A DNA stretch of 64,000 nt from Brachionus manjavacas (GCA_019054805.1 JAHQIY010000011.1:2113001-2177000), one strand, 5' to 3'; numbered from the stretch's first letter, positions 45,522 to 56,851 are shown. Numbers and translations are program-made. The notes: a model not told the origin generated them from the sequence alone.

Positions 45522-47696
45522 ATGGTGGAAAATGTAAGTAGAATTTTTTGTATTAAAGTTTAAAGCGGCCAAATTTGTACAGATTTTTTTTTTAATTCCT
45601 ATCAAATGTTTAATCCCTAATTTTTAAAAATAAAATATTTTTAATTAATACTCAGAGAAAAAGTTTAAGATTTTAAATTTGTAAATAAAGGTTCTAAATT
45701 GAAAAACGATACGGGATCCTTTTTTTACATTATTTCGAGTATTTTTTCACTTTTTTAAATTTCATTTAATTATTTAAAGAAAAATTACAAAATTTAAACT
45801 TTAAATTAAAAAACATTTAAAGTTTAAATTTAAAAAAATTTTTAAGATGTTTTCTCCCAACTTTCTAAACAAAATCAAATTATTTTTTGATAATCTAAAA
45901 AGAGGTTCTTTTATGAATAATTCAGTATTTCTAATTAAAGTTGTTAAAATGAACAATTTTTTAAATTAAAAAATTAAATAAATTCACTAAATTCAACGCT
46001 TTAGGCTTTAAAAAATTTTATCTATTAAACCTGTAAAAAAAGATAATTTTTAATACTTTTTTTTCAATTTTAACAGAGAAAATATTTAAAATCAATTTTA
46101 AAAAAATTTAGCATATCCGACCCAATCGAAAAAGTATTTTTATCACTTTTAATAATAAGTTCTAATGTTTAAATTTAGAAAGTTAGTTTCATTGATGAAA
46201 AAGAGTCAAAAAACCTTTGCCAGTTCAAACCACCAACCATCACAACTAGACAAGAATGCATGGATTTTTTTGGGGACGAAATGCGTCTTATTAGCGAATG
46301 CAAGAGTTTGGAAGACTTGGAAAAAATAAAATGCCAATTAAAGGATGAGTTCAATCAAATTCGAGAATGTAAAGACCAAAATCTTGACTTTAATGAACAA
46401 TTGGAAAAATTTAGCCTAAAATTGGACCTGGTCGAGCAAATAAAGTTCGAGTTGGAACAAAAATTAATCCTAGATCGGAAAATAGAAACCGAAAAAAAGC
46501 TCGCTAAAGATAATGTATTGGCCAGAGAAAATTTATTTGATAAATTAATTAATCATGCAGTTGACTTGTTAATTTTAATAGATTTTCAGCTTCCATCTAA
46601 GCCTTATGATCTTTTAAACTCCATTAAAAAGTTTCTACATTCAATTAGCTACCAAAAAGTTCGGATAGCATTGTCTTGGCAAAATGAATTTCATCAAATA
46701 ATAATTGATTTTTTTGATAATCAAACAAACATTGAAGACCTTTATTTTAAAAGAATTGATGAAAATTTTTATAACATTTTTGACAAGCTAAGATGGAATA
46801 AAGACAGCATCAATTGTTGTCTTTACTTTTATATATGGAATTGTAAGCATGATTTTTTGTCCTCTAAATGGAACAATAATTATATTTTTCCTATTAAAAT
46901 GAATTTAGTTGATAAAAATTTTGAAACAATATTTGTTAAAAGAATAAGTGAAAGTTATTTAGATAAAGCTTTGCAGCATTTTCGAATGAAAAAAATTGTT
47001 CAAGATTTATTTGTGTTAAAAAGAGATAATTCATCAAGACTTAATCAAAAATATTTTGAGTTAAAGGAAGATAGAAATTTTTTTGTAGTTGACAACCTTA
47101 AATATCCAAGTGAATCTAAGTCACCAATCTGTTTGAAAATTAATTCTTTGGCGATGATTGAATCTCATGAAATAATCTTGGCCGAAAAGAAGAAAACATT
47201 TACTGAGATATTTAGTTTAAATTCGAAGCGAATCTGGCTCGAACATTTTCCAAAAATGAAGATTAATTGGCAATTTAAGAATGTTTACGAAACAAGTTTG
47301 TATTTTGTTGATTCGTTTAATCGTTTTTATGCTCAAGTGAAAATTTCCATGTGCGAAACAAAGTTTTTTTATGACTCTTTGTCCAAAGCAACTTGGTATG
47401 GGAATGTGTTTGAGAACAGTCTGGAAAAAAAAGAGATAAATACTAAATTTTTAAAAAATGATATATGCCAAGCGTTTATGCACTTTTGTTACATTCATTC
47501 TTCAAATGAATTGGTTATATTCGATTTGGATCCAAAAGTCCTGAGTGGTAATTGCGTTCTGTTCACAGAACCTGTAATCCAAACAAAAAGTTGCGATACC
47601 ATTAAGTATTCTCGGGCTAATTTGGGCAAAAATGGAATTGAGTTTTTCTTCCTCCAAAAACACGAGTGTAATCATTTATGCCAAAAGCTTTTTTAA
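45522..47696 (+). CDS. Divergent, probably inactive paralogue of the vWA/alpha-kinase protein
   Basis: The main exon 46179-47696 encodes an acidic N-terminus, a coiled coil (about CKSLEDLEKIKCQLKDEF on), then AVDLLILIDFQLPSKPY. This lines up with the VDLCFLVDSTGSM strand of the neighbour, but the metal-binding D-x-T-x-S is lost. The C-terminus keeps the alpha-kinase ending: AFMHFCYIHSSNELVIFDL, LFTEPVI, RANLGKNGIEFFFLQKH and the zinc ligands HECNHLC. The glycine-rich GGYLIVTDLQG has become SNELVIFDLDP. A 12-bp first exon (45522-45533, MVEN) with donor GTAAGTA and a 645-nt intron would give 509 residues; the frame is open upstream, so this start is tentative. An intact long frame with eroded motifs argues for a pseudokinase, or a recent loss, rather than an old pseudogene. 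Confidence 0.75.
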
Positions 47697-47815
47697 TAAA
47701 TTTTTTTTTTCTTTATTAATAAATTTTTTTTTTCTTTATTAATAAATTTTTTTTTTCTTTATTAATAAATTTTTTTTTTCTTTTTTAATAAATTTTTTTT
47801 TTTCTTTTAGTTCAA
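47692..47815 (+). repeat. 23-bp minisatellite, five units, each with AATAAA
   Basis: The unit TTAATAAATTTTTTTTTTCT plus three bases is repeated five times. AATAAA occurs at 47695, 47718, 47741, 47764 and 47787, an exact 23-bp period. The stop codon of the preceding gene (47694-47696) lies inside the first unit. Each unit therefore offers a polyadenylation signal followed by a T-rich run, so the array can act as a multiple 3'-end signal. Confidence 0.9.
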
Positions 47816-48400
47816 ATTTTTTTTTTCAAATTTTAGATCATGTTACTAGATTAGAAAAAATGTCTTACCAAGCTCCATGGTGAGATCTTGAAACTTCTTG
47901 AAAAGGTTTTTTTAAGTTCAGTTATTTTAAAAATCTTAAATTTTCCCAGGTTTGATTAAAAAAAACAATTTTAAGAAAGCTAAATACAAACATTGGGCAA
48001 AGTGTAAATAATTTTTACATTTTTTTATTTTTATTTCCTAATATTTTATATCAGAGTTGTTTATAAGTCAACAAGTCACTTGATTTAAAAAGAAAAGACA
48101 AGACTTTTTTATAAAGTACAAATATTCAGTTTTACAAAAATTTTTAAACCAAAACCAAAATTTAATAAAAACTTACTTTAAATATTTTTTCAAAAATCAA
48201 ATTTCATTTTAGTCATAAAGAACGTTTTTTCTGTACTTTTTAGAAAATATTTTATCTCCCCTGCTAAAAAAGCCCTACTTTGTGTAAATTAATAATAATT
48301 ATATTTTACTTATAATAATTTTTTAATAATATAATTTAATTTAATTATTAATAATTTATTAATAATTTTTTTTTACTTTTTTGCATTCTGTTTCTCAATA
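47816..48400. other. AT-rich intergenic stretch
   Basis: Contains one degraded AAGTC-rich stretch near 48050-48110, possibly an old copy of the element that follows. No gene. Confidence 0.4.
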
Positions 48401-48407
48401 TTATTTT

Positions 48408-48721
48408 CAGACTTGTTTTTAAGTCACAAGTCTTAAGTTTAGTCAAGTCAATGACTTAAATTTTTTTTTTTAGTTATGTTTAGTCAAGTCAACTAATTTT
48501 CTGATTTTTAAACTAAAAAATAAATATGATTTTTATTTTAATCCAAAAAAAGTACAGTTTTAAAATCAGAAAATTAGTTGACTCGACTAAACTTCACTAA
48601 AAAAATGAAAAAAATTTTTAAGACATTGGCTTTGACTTAAAAAAAATATTTAAGTCAAGTCATAACTTTGACTTAAATTTTTCTGACTTAGACTTAAAAC
48701 TGTGACTTAAAAACAAGTCTG
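48408..48721. mobile_element. Foldback-type MITE with 20-bp perfect ends
   Basis: CAGACTTGTTTTTAAGTCAC at the left end returns exactly inverted at the right end. Further inner complementarity (AGTCAACTAATTTTCTGATT against AATCAGAAAATTAGTTGACT) lets most of the element fold. The flanks ATTATTTT (48400-48407) and ATTATTTA (48722-48729) match at seven of eight positions, a likely 8-bp target duplication, which suggests a hAT-like origin. No coding capacity. Confidence 0.8.
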
Positions 48722-48729
48722 ATTATTTA

Positions 48730-49331
48730 AAAAATCTAATACGGAGTCCGGGGCGGATCTCTGGTCTAGGGGTTCGGTAAAATATAAAGTTTAGATTCTT
48801 TTGTCAATTAATTGAATTAAATTTTGTTTATTTTAGGATATTAAGTGAATAAATAGCATAAGTATTTAAAATACGTGCTATCTCACCTAAAAGCAATAGT
48901 TTTATTTAAAAAAGTACAACAAAAACATTCTTTTTAGACTATTTCGGCCTAAAAAGTTCAGAAAGTCTAAAAAGAATATTCTTAATATTAGAAAGCATTT
49001 ATAAGCCTCCGTTGTCAGAAATTAGCTCAACAATTCTAATCGAAACTCTTAACTTTTCTTTAATTTGAATTTTTTTTTCAACTATTGAATCACAATTTTT
49101 TTTCTTTCTGAATCAAAAAAAAACGAGACATAAAAAAATTTTAAAATTTAAATAAAAATGTTTTTTAAACAAGCTGTAATGTTAATGGAGTGAAAACTAA
49201 GTTTTTTATTGACAATTTTGCATAGTTTCTGTTCATAATTTTAAGCGAAGCATAGTTCAATTAAAATTTTATAATCCTTGACACAACTTTAAATATGAGC
49301 TTATTGACAAAAAAAAAACATAAAAATAAAA
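48730..49331. other. AT-rich upstream flank of the second secreted protein gene
   Basis: No gene or repeat recognised; no clear core promoter motif can be assigned. Confidence 0.45.
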
Positions 49332-50978
49332 ATGGTCTTAAAATTCTTGACAATTTTGTCTCTTTGTTTAATTTCTATCAAGGCCGATGGGTTTATGCAG
49401 AATCCGAATCGAATGCAAATGAGACCAGGCTTCAAGCACCCAGGCCTCGCTTTTAATGATTCAAATGTTATTGTATGGGAAAAATGCGGCGTCTCAGCTC
49501 GAACAAGAATTTCACCCATCTTCAAGTCAAATCTAATTGATGACAAAAAGCTATCATTGTTCTACAATCCATCAATCAACAGTCTGGTATTCGAAACTGA
49601 GAGCCCTGATTCACTATTTAACACATCAGTTGTAAAAATCCCCGAAAACGACATAAACACTCTATTTCTAAGCTTCAAGGATCCAAACAAACTTCAAATT
49701 TATGTCGATTGTCCCAGTACCACCAAACACAAGCTATCCTGGGACTCAGACAGCTTCTCTAAAATGAAAAGTCTAGAACTTTACACCAACGCAGAGGCGT
49801 TTGAGAATATGCAAAAAGCTTTGGACATTTTCCAGTGCCGAAGTGTGGTCAATGTCAATCCAGGCTCGGTGGTCCGATTCAATGGTCTACTACAATCAGC
49901 AAGGCCGCCTTCTTTCACAACCACAACCCTAATTCCGACCTTACCAGACTCCCAGGATCCAACTCTCATCTACTCATTCAACAACGATGGCATTCTGTAT
50001 TCATTCAATTATTTGAATGGAAAATTTCAGGTGATATCTTCGAATGGATCTGAAATTTTGATCAATAGCACAAGACCTGTTCCGCCAAATGGGTTTTATT
50101 TGGTCTTTTCCAACAATGGCCTGCACATTTATGACAAATGTCCGCACCGAAATGCACAAATTGGTTTCTGGCCCACTGACATGTTCAAAAACAAATTCAA
50201 AATCGAAACATCCAGAGTTTACTCAAGCGGAAATGTTGCATCCGATGAGTTGCTCGAGTCGTACTGCGCCATCAATGACATGTTGAGCCTAAATGAGTCC
50301 ATTTCAGCCGGTACTTGTCTCAATGTTGACCAAGTTCAAAATCAGTTAAAGATGGTGCAAAATTCTTTTAAATTTTCCAACCTTTTTTTGCCAAGCAGTG
50401 AGCAGATGCAAAAGTTGTTGCAATTAAAAGAGGTGGAAAATTTTGATCTTCCCTACACTGTTAGTTCCGAGCATAGGATTTTGTTTGCTTCAAGACACAA
50501 CGCTCCTACGCGGTTCTTCAACCGGCCCATGATGGACTATGTTCAGGGCTTCTCTGACGGACAGAACAATTACTGGATCGGCTTGGACACATTGAACAAG
50601 TTGACAAATCAACAAAATTTTGGCCTTAAATTAGAGATAAAAGTCGGTCAAATATTTTACACTGAAGAGTATGCTGAATTCAGGGTTCTGAACTCGACAG
50701 AGGGCTACAAGATTTTCGTTGATGGCCTGAAAACTCCGAGTTTTATCAACTTTTGGCAACATAACAGCACTGAATTTTCGGCACTTGATTTCGGTGAGAA
50801 TTCTTTTGTGGCCCGAAAGTTATTAGGTGGTTTTTGGCACAAATTGTTCGCTCTCAATACCGAGAACTACTATTGCTTTTCATGCGAGACTGGTGATGAT
50901 TTGATCGGAAGCTATTATGATAACCCCGAGGGAAATTTTAAAGAAGTTAGAATTACTAATATGTACTTGACAGTTTAA
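49332..50978 (+). CDS. Secreted protein with degenerate fibrinogen-like C-terminus, paralogue 2
   Basis: Single exon, 548 residues, with a clear signal peptide (residues 1-18, LKFLTILSLCLISIKADG). The two N-terminal beta-rich repeats are present: NVIVWEKCGVSARTRISPIF, YVDCPSTTK and IFQCRSV in the first; LIYSFNNDGILYSFNY, YDKCPHRN and ESYCAIND in the second. A Thr/Pro-rich spacer (TTTTLIPTLPDSQDP) separates their strands. The C-terminal part has HRILFASRHNAPTRFFNRP, YVQGFSDGQNNYWIGLDTLN, SALDFG, GGFWHKL and YYCFSCETG, a fibrinogen-like domain without an obvious calcium site. Higher GC and codon bias than paralogue 1 suggest it is under stronger constraint or more expressed. The two vWA/kinase genes lie between the paralogues. 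Function is inferred only as secreted. Confidence 0.7.
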   Translation: MVLKFLTILSLCLISIKADGFMQNPNRMQMRPGFKHPGLAFNDSNVIVWEKCGVSARTRISPIFKSNLIDDKKLSLFYNPSINSLVFETESPDSLFNTSVVKIPENDINTLFLSFKDPNKLQIYVDCPSTTKHKLSWDSDSFSKMKSLELYTNAEAFENMQKALDIFQCRSVVNVNPGSVVRFNGLLQSARPPSFTTTTLIPTLPDSQDPTLIYSFNNDGILYSFNYLNGKFQVISSNGSEILINSTRPVPPNGFYLVFSNNGLHIYDKCPHRNAQIGFWPTDMFKNKFKIETSRVYSSGNVASDELLESYCAINDMLSLNESISAGTCLNVDQVQNQLKMVQNSFKFSNLFLPSSEQMQKLLQLKEVENFDLPYTVSSEHRILFASRHNAPTRFFNRPMMDYVQGFSDGQNNYWIGLDTLNKLTNQQNFGLKLEIKVGQIFYTEEYAEFRVLNSTEGYKIFVDGLKTPSFINFWQHNSTEFSALDFGENSFVARKLLGGFWHKLFALNTENYYCFSCETGDDLIGSYYDNPEGNFKEVRITNMYLTV

Positions 50979-51730
50979 ATAATTTAGAATTTAAAATAAA
51001 TTTTTTTTCAATTAATTTTCAAGTTTTTATCTAAAAATAAAAAAATTTAAAAATCTTAAAGTTCATGCAGTCTAGCCTCGAAATACGATTCATTTTTTTG
51101 GATCACTTGATAATCTGAGATTGTGAAAATTATAAAATTTCAACAACAACAAAATTTATATATTCAGAATTTTTTTATTATAATATTTGCCAAGATTAAT
51201 TTTTTATCTGAGTTTTTTGATTCGTAATACTTAAAATTAAAATTCTTTAGCTTACACTTAAACCTTTGATAAAATTTTTTAATTTTAGCCATCAAAATGA
51301 ATATCTCAAAAATCCTTCTTAAAATCTTTTCTTTGAATAGGTTCATTAGTAAATCTGCTACTTTTTTTTCTTCAAAAAATAAAAGGCATTATTTGCTGAT
51401 AAGTCAAGAATTGTTTTTTATACAAGATCTTATAAAACATTGTAAGAATGCGACTTTTTGAGAAATCGAATAAGATTCTATTTTTTTTCTTAAAATTAAA
51501 TAAAGATCTTTTTAAAAAATTTATTAAGAACATATTTGTTTTTCTTGTTCAAGATATTTAAAAGTACCCAGGTCTCGTTTTTATTAAGATCTCAAATAAG
51601 ATCTAATTTAGATACATTGTGGATTACATGTAGATTCGCTTGAGAATCTCAAGAGCTTCTAGTCTATTTATCATTACTTTTCTCACCTATTCCTTTTTTG
51701 GATCTCAAAAAAAAAGAAAATTTAAAAACT
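50979..51730. other. AT-rich intergenic region
   Basis: No gene recognised. Confidence 0.5.
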
Positions 51731-52525
51731 ATAGTAGTAGTAGTAAAGACCGCGAAGCGAGATAACTCGCAGGGGTGCCCCTCAAAGTGGTCGTCTCAGT
51801 TGCGACTATGTCGTCTGGTAGTCCGTTCCATACATTGGCTATCAGATTGATGAAGAAGTTGTGTTTCTGCTGTTAAGACGATGTCTCCAGAGGTACAAGA
51901 CCCATCCGCTCAAGATTGCTCTCGTGCTTCATGCCTTTAAAAGCAATGGGGACTCTCTTTACTCTTCTCAAGACTTTTTCAAGGCTACCAATATCTCTCC
52001 TGAGATTTGGGTTCCAAGCCGATACTGAAAACTCCAGATGCGGACGAATGTAGGTGCGATATAGTGAGGTCCATAATTCCACATCCCTAGACACGAATGT
52101 ATTTCTTAGCATTCCTAAAACTTGGTCAGCTTTTGATGCGGCATGAGCGGACTGTGAGCTGAACTTAAAATCAGGCGTGAGAATGAGGCCCAGATCACAT
52201 TCTTCGGAGGTGTTTTGAAGCTTAATGCGATAGCCATCCTTCTTTTTTAGCGTATATGATCTGGTTTTTGTTATATGCTCGTGGCTACCGATATTCGTTG
52301 CCTTAATATTGCTCTCGTTTGCTTCCATCATCTACGTCCAACACCATTCGGCCACTGCGTCCAAATCAGCTTGAAGACTATTCATCACCGCCTCGGATTC
52401 CACCTGCGCTATTATTTTTAGATCGTCGGCAAAGAGCTTGCTCTTGTGTGTGTGTCAGGTGATTTGGTAGGTGGTTGATAAAGATTGCGAAGATAATTGG
52501 TCCTAACACACTACCTACCAAAGAC
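51731..52525 (-). mobile_element. 5'-truncated LINE, (TAC)n tail
   Basis: From the right end the minus strand gives GSVLGPIIFAIFINHLPN, a frame change, KSKLFADDLKIIAQVE (catalytic FADD), LQADLDAVAEWCW, a stop, then a 152-codon frame with ECDLGLILTPDFKFSSQSAH, SLYRTYIRPHLEFSVSAW, VKRVPIAFKGMKHESNLERM, and after a stop KHNFFINLIANVWNGLPDDI. It ends in about four TAC units (51731-51745). This is a reverse-transcriptase-to-end fragment of a CR1/L2-like LINE with the same tail type as the one nested at 10.8 kb. Confidence 0.85.
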
Positions 52526-53790
52526 AACTTTTATTTGAGATTTTTTTTTTGATTTAATAATAAATAATAAATTAATTATTATTAAATAATTAAATTAGTA
52601 ATAAATTCACTTTTAATTATTCAATCGATGACCCAATGAATTTAATAATACTCAAAAGAGACCCTCCATTACCCGTTTTAATTTATCATTTTTATCAAAC
52701 AGTCAAACGATTAAATTTGCTAATCTAACAATTTGATTTTTTACATAGCACTATGAATTTTAACACTTAGCATTTAAATGCATGCCTTTTAAATTTATTT
52801 ATTTTAATTCATTTTGTTTTAGGAGATCATCAATTGATAAGTTCTTAAAAATGTCTTATTTTGATTCAATGAAAAAAATGATCTTTTAAAGATTTTAAAA
52901 TAATTCGTGATATATCTTTAAAAATGAAAAGAATAATTTTATTTTCTTGAATCTATATCGAATTTTTAAGTCTTGATTTTTTCTTATTCAGTATTTATAT
53001 TTGAGATAAGAATTTTTATCTCCTTAATCGACTTAGAATTGTTTAGCCTCTTATAAAATCAGCTAATTGAGTAAGATTTTATAATAAGCGAATAAGATCT
53101 TATTTATCGAACTAACTAGATATCTTATCACGATCTTATATAAAATCTCGGTAAGATTCAGCCGTTGACTAATAATAAAAAGTTTTCTATTCTGTAATCA
53201 AAGATCTCAGCAATTATTTTTAAAAATTAAAAAGAACAATTTTTGACACCCTTCGCAAACATGTGGTTACAACTCTGGTATATTTCCTAAACAATTTCAC
53301 AACAATTTATGTTGAAAGTTAAAATAATGAAGATGAATATTAAATAAAGGTTTTATGTAATAATTTGGGGATTTTATTAAATATTTAATGTTAAAATCGA
53401 ATTTTATTATTTATTTTTTAAATAGCTCTATTATTCGATATCAATTTCGTATTCAATTTTTGAAAAATATTTAAGAAAAAAAGCAAAAAAGTCATAAAAA
53501 ACCTAATTTTCTAAAATACTATTTTGCTATTTTTTTATTCTGAAATTATTTATAAACTATAAAAAATTTAAAAAAACTAAAATAATAAATTTTATTTTTT
53601 TAAAGGCTGATTAGATGATACAAATTTCATTGTGTAAACCGGTAAGGATTATTGAAGCATGCTATTGTAATAAAAAATATTTTTGATTTGAATTATTTTT
53701 TATGTCATTTAAAAAAAAACTAATTTTAAAAATTTCTGTTTATTTAAAATTAAAAAAAAATTAAATAAATTGATTTAAATTTTTATTTAA
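52526..53790. other. AT-rich intergenic region
   Basis: No gene recognised. Words such as AAGATCTTATAT and GATAAGATCT recur here and near 51400-51620, perhaps pieces of one repeat. Confidence 0.45.
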
Positions 53791-53796
53791 TTTAAT

Positions 53797-54361
53797 TTAA
53801 ACTTTCTGAATTTTTTCTTTAACCGTTTCAATTATTTCAACCTCAAGTGTCTTTTTGTACAGATCTTTAGCTTCAAAAACTTTATTCTTTATTTCTTTTA
53901 CATTGTATGGAACATAAGGCTTTAGCTAAAAAACATTTCATTTCATATAGAGAAAAATTTAAATTCTCATATACTTGAAAATCGGCTAAATCAGGGACAA
54001 TAATTTCAGGAACCATTTCTTCAATAAAAATAAATTCTTTCGTCTTAGGATCAATAAATCCGGGAATTTGCACACCACGATCTAAGGAAAATGTCTTGTT
54101 TTAAGGTTTAAAAAGTAAAAAAAAAGAAAATTTACGCAGAAAAGGCTTTTTTGTCCATTCAATATGACCACCTCGTACATTATAAGGCTCGGCACTTTTT
54201 GGGGTCCATCTCCAACGCCGATCAAACGGGTCTGCGGTTCTTTTGCGTGTATGAAAAAAATTATTTGTGTACTCTTCTTTAGGTGGTTTACGAGCAAGTG
54301 AAGCGCCCGAAGTCGAAATAGAGCGCCTCAAAATTTTACCTAAATTATTCGATTTCAGCAT
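53797..54361 (-). CDS. MRPL41: Mitochondrial ribosomal protein mL41 (L41)
   Basis: This is a component of the large subunit of the mitochondrial ribosome. Three exons on the minus strand (54361-54136, 54081-53975, 53925-53797; introns 54 and 49 nt) give 153 residues, near the usual 135-170. The N-terminus MLKSNNLGKILRRSISTSG is Arg/Ser-rich and lacks acid residues, as in mitochondrial import sequences. The diagnostic block is EMVPEIIVPDLADF running across the second intron into LKPYVPYN, which matches the animal L41 consensus EMVPEFVVPDLxxFxLKPYV. The first-exon frame is open 19 codons further upstream (Met at 54418); I prefer 54361 for its targeting sequence. AATAAA follows the stop at 53787-53782 on the minus strand. 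Confidence 0.92.
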
Positions 54362-54418
54362 TATATTTACCAGAATAAATAATTTTTGATGAAAAAATTC
54401 AAATTTAGCTTTAACCAA

Positions 54419-55480
54419 AGGAAAATAAAAAAATTATTTTCAACGCTAAAATTTTTTCATATTAAACTTAACAAAAAAAATTTTTCGAAGAAAAAAGACA
54501 GCTTTTACTTATTAGAGATTTAAATTTGAAATTCTTTTTTTATGGCAAAAATTCTTAATTATGTCTAACTTAATTCAAAAGTTTGGTTTTATATCAAATT
54601 ATTTTTTAATTTTCCTTTATGAGGGCGAAAGAAAAATTTAGATAGATTTTTCGGTAAAAATTTCTTTAGTTTGAAAAAATTAAATTTTTCCTATTCCTAT
54701 AAAATCATAAATTAAACATTTATTTAAATTCACTATAAAAACTTTAGGTGGAATGTTTAATCAAATATTTAAAAAAAATAAAATGGTCACTTAACGAACC
54801 ATTTATAAAAGCAAAATAAATGAACGCATTATCAAACTTGAAAAATTAAAATAAGATTTTTTTTAAATTCTTATCTAAGAATTTAATAAAAATTTTAAAA
54901 TCTAATAAAAATTTAGGAATTGATGCTTCATTTTAAAAAAAATAAAAAAAATATCATATTTTATATTAATTTTAGCTTACAAAAAGAATATTTAGCAGAA
55001 ACTTTTGTACCTTTCTCATTATTTAATTCACATTAGAATATTTAATCGTTGCATTAGTTTTAATTAGTTTAAATAGTCAGCATTTACAGAAAAAATTTCA
55101 AACAGAATAAAAATTTAAAATAATTACAAATTATTTTTTGCTAAAACTGTTATTAGCTGATATCAGATTATTTCAAATGATGGGTTTTAGGGACATCCGC
55201 TAATTCAGCTAATTATTCAGATATTGTACTTCATGATAATAAAGAGAAAGAAGCTTTGCTTAGGTTTGTTACAAAAGACAACTTTTGGTCTAAACGTCGA
55301 TTGTATTTGGAAATAATTTTTTTAATGGGTGGGGTAGAAAAAAAATAATAAATTTAACAAATTTTGCTTTTATAATGAGTGAAAAAAAAATTTTTAAATA
55401 AAAAAGAGAGAAAACACAAAATAAAAAAAAATAGTTTTATTAATAAAAATGAGGCGAAAATTAGACTGAGTTTTTTAATT
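54419..55480. other. AT-rich intergenic region
   Basis: No gene, RNA or repeat recognised. Confidence 0.5.
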
Positions 55481-55483
55481 ATA

Positions 55484-55633
55484 CCGTATTCCCTCATTCA
55501 ATTATGCTGCACCATAAGCTTAACTACCAGCTTTTGGACACCAAAGTTCATCTCAACCATGCTGAAAAATTTTTAATTCGATATTTTAATTTGCATGTCT
55601 TAGCTTGTAGCATAATCGAACGAGGGAATACGG
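55484..55633. mobile_element. Tigger/pogo-like MITE with TA target duplication
   Basis: A 150-bp element has 24-bp ends that are inverted repeats with two mismatches: CCGTATTCCCTCATTCAATT at the left and its counterpart ending CGAGGGAATACGG at the right. TA flanks it on both sides (55482-55483 and 55634-55635). TA targets and this kind of tip belong to the Tc1/mariner superfamily, and the sequence is closest to Tigger/pogo tips that I know. No coding capacity. Confidence 0.8.
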
Positions 55634-56149
55634 TAATTAACTCTTAAATATTTATAATCAAAAAATTTCCATTAAAAATTAAAAAGATAATCCAAAAGAT
55701 TAAACAATTATATTGAATAAACAAAGCAAGAAAAATTAGAGTCTCTTTCGCGTTTAAAAAATAACGTAGTTATCAAAATTGAGTGACATGTCTTTGAAAT
55801 AGAGTACTCTATTTTGAGCACTTAAATATAATAATATAGTAATTAAAAGCGAATAAATTATAAAAATTTTAAAAACTGTTTCAGCTTTAATGACATGCTT
55901 GAAAGAAAAAACAATTCAGCATTGCTACAATCCAAAAAATCAAAAGAGATGGTCCCCTAATATATTAAGGCCTAGTGAAGTGAAAAAAAGATGCTAAAGA
56001 AACTACACCAAACGTGTCTTTATCTACGCCAAAGGCAGCTAGAGCTACTCAGTCAAAGATGTCATCTATTACAATTACACCATTCGTTCATCAAAAGTAA
56101 TAGCAATAAGAAATTTATAAAAAAAGAAGTCTCAGTATCAAATTTTAAT

Positions 56150-56240
56150 CTTAGTAGTAGTAGTATAAAAGCTGTGGGAGACTTGAGTCTCCAAGTAGTG
56201 GCGCACGTAGACGCCCCACTATAACAGCCTCATTCACAGT
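56150..56240 (-). mobile_element. LINE 3' end with (TAC)n tail
   Basis: An AGT/TAC tract at 56152-56165 is followed by a GC-richer segment with the hairpin GGAGACTTGAGTCTCC. This looks like the 3' untranslated end of a minus-strand LINE of the (TAC)n-tailed type. Confidence 0.5.
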
Positions 56241-56242
56241 CT

Positions 56243-56480
56243 TTACTTAATGGATGGTCAAAATGGAGACTCAAGTTTAACCCCCTTAAATCCAACATAG
56301 TTGAATTCGGCCCTCAACTCTTCAAAACAGTGTTTTTCATCAGTAATCAAAAGTTCAATAAGGTAGATAATCTAGACTCTTTAGAATTGCACTCAATTCT
56401 AATCTCGACTTTAACATCACAAAAATAAATTCAAAAAAGTTCAAATTAAATTTTTTTCTATTTCCTACCTAAGTTTGGAA
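56243..56480 (+). pseudogene. LINE ORF2 fragment (post-catalytic region)
   Basis: The plus strand reads LNGWSKWRLKFNPLKSNIVE then FGPQLFKTVFFISNQKFNKV and a decayed INSKKFKLNFF. WSKKWRLKFNPxKS is the conserved stretch just after the FADD motif in jockey-like LINEs. Stops and the absence of everything else make it a relic. Confidence 0.7.
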
Positions 56481-56774
56481 CAAAATTCTAAAAGTCCAGA
56501 TCTCAAATCCTTATCTAATAGACATGTTGTCTATCTAAATTTACCTTTGAGCTAGGTGTCTCAACACTAAAATTGTAAACTTTGAAATTCTTAAGCACTT
56601 CCCAGAACAACCTTATACGAAGCATGTTAGAAGCATGTCAAATATTCTTAAGATCTTGAAAATTTTCCATTTCGAACAAGTTTATGTTTTTTTTAAACTC
56701 TCTTTATCAAAAGTCCAAAATAAACAGGCCTGCTTCTTATATTTTTGATTGTATGTGTCTCAGTTTTCAATCAA

Positions 56775-56851
56775 ACACTAATGTTTATTTATTTATTTAT
56801 TGAATTGAATTAACCTCCTTTAAGGAGAAGTAAAAGAAAATAGAGATAAAT

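Noticed and set aside
47692-47815. CRISPR-like array
   Set aside because: Units are contiguous 23-bp tandem copies without spacers, in a eukaryotic gene's 3' end.
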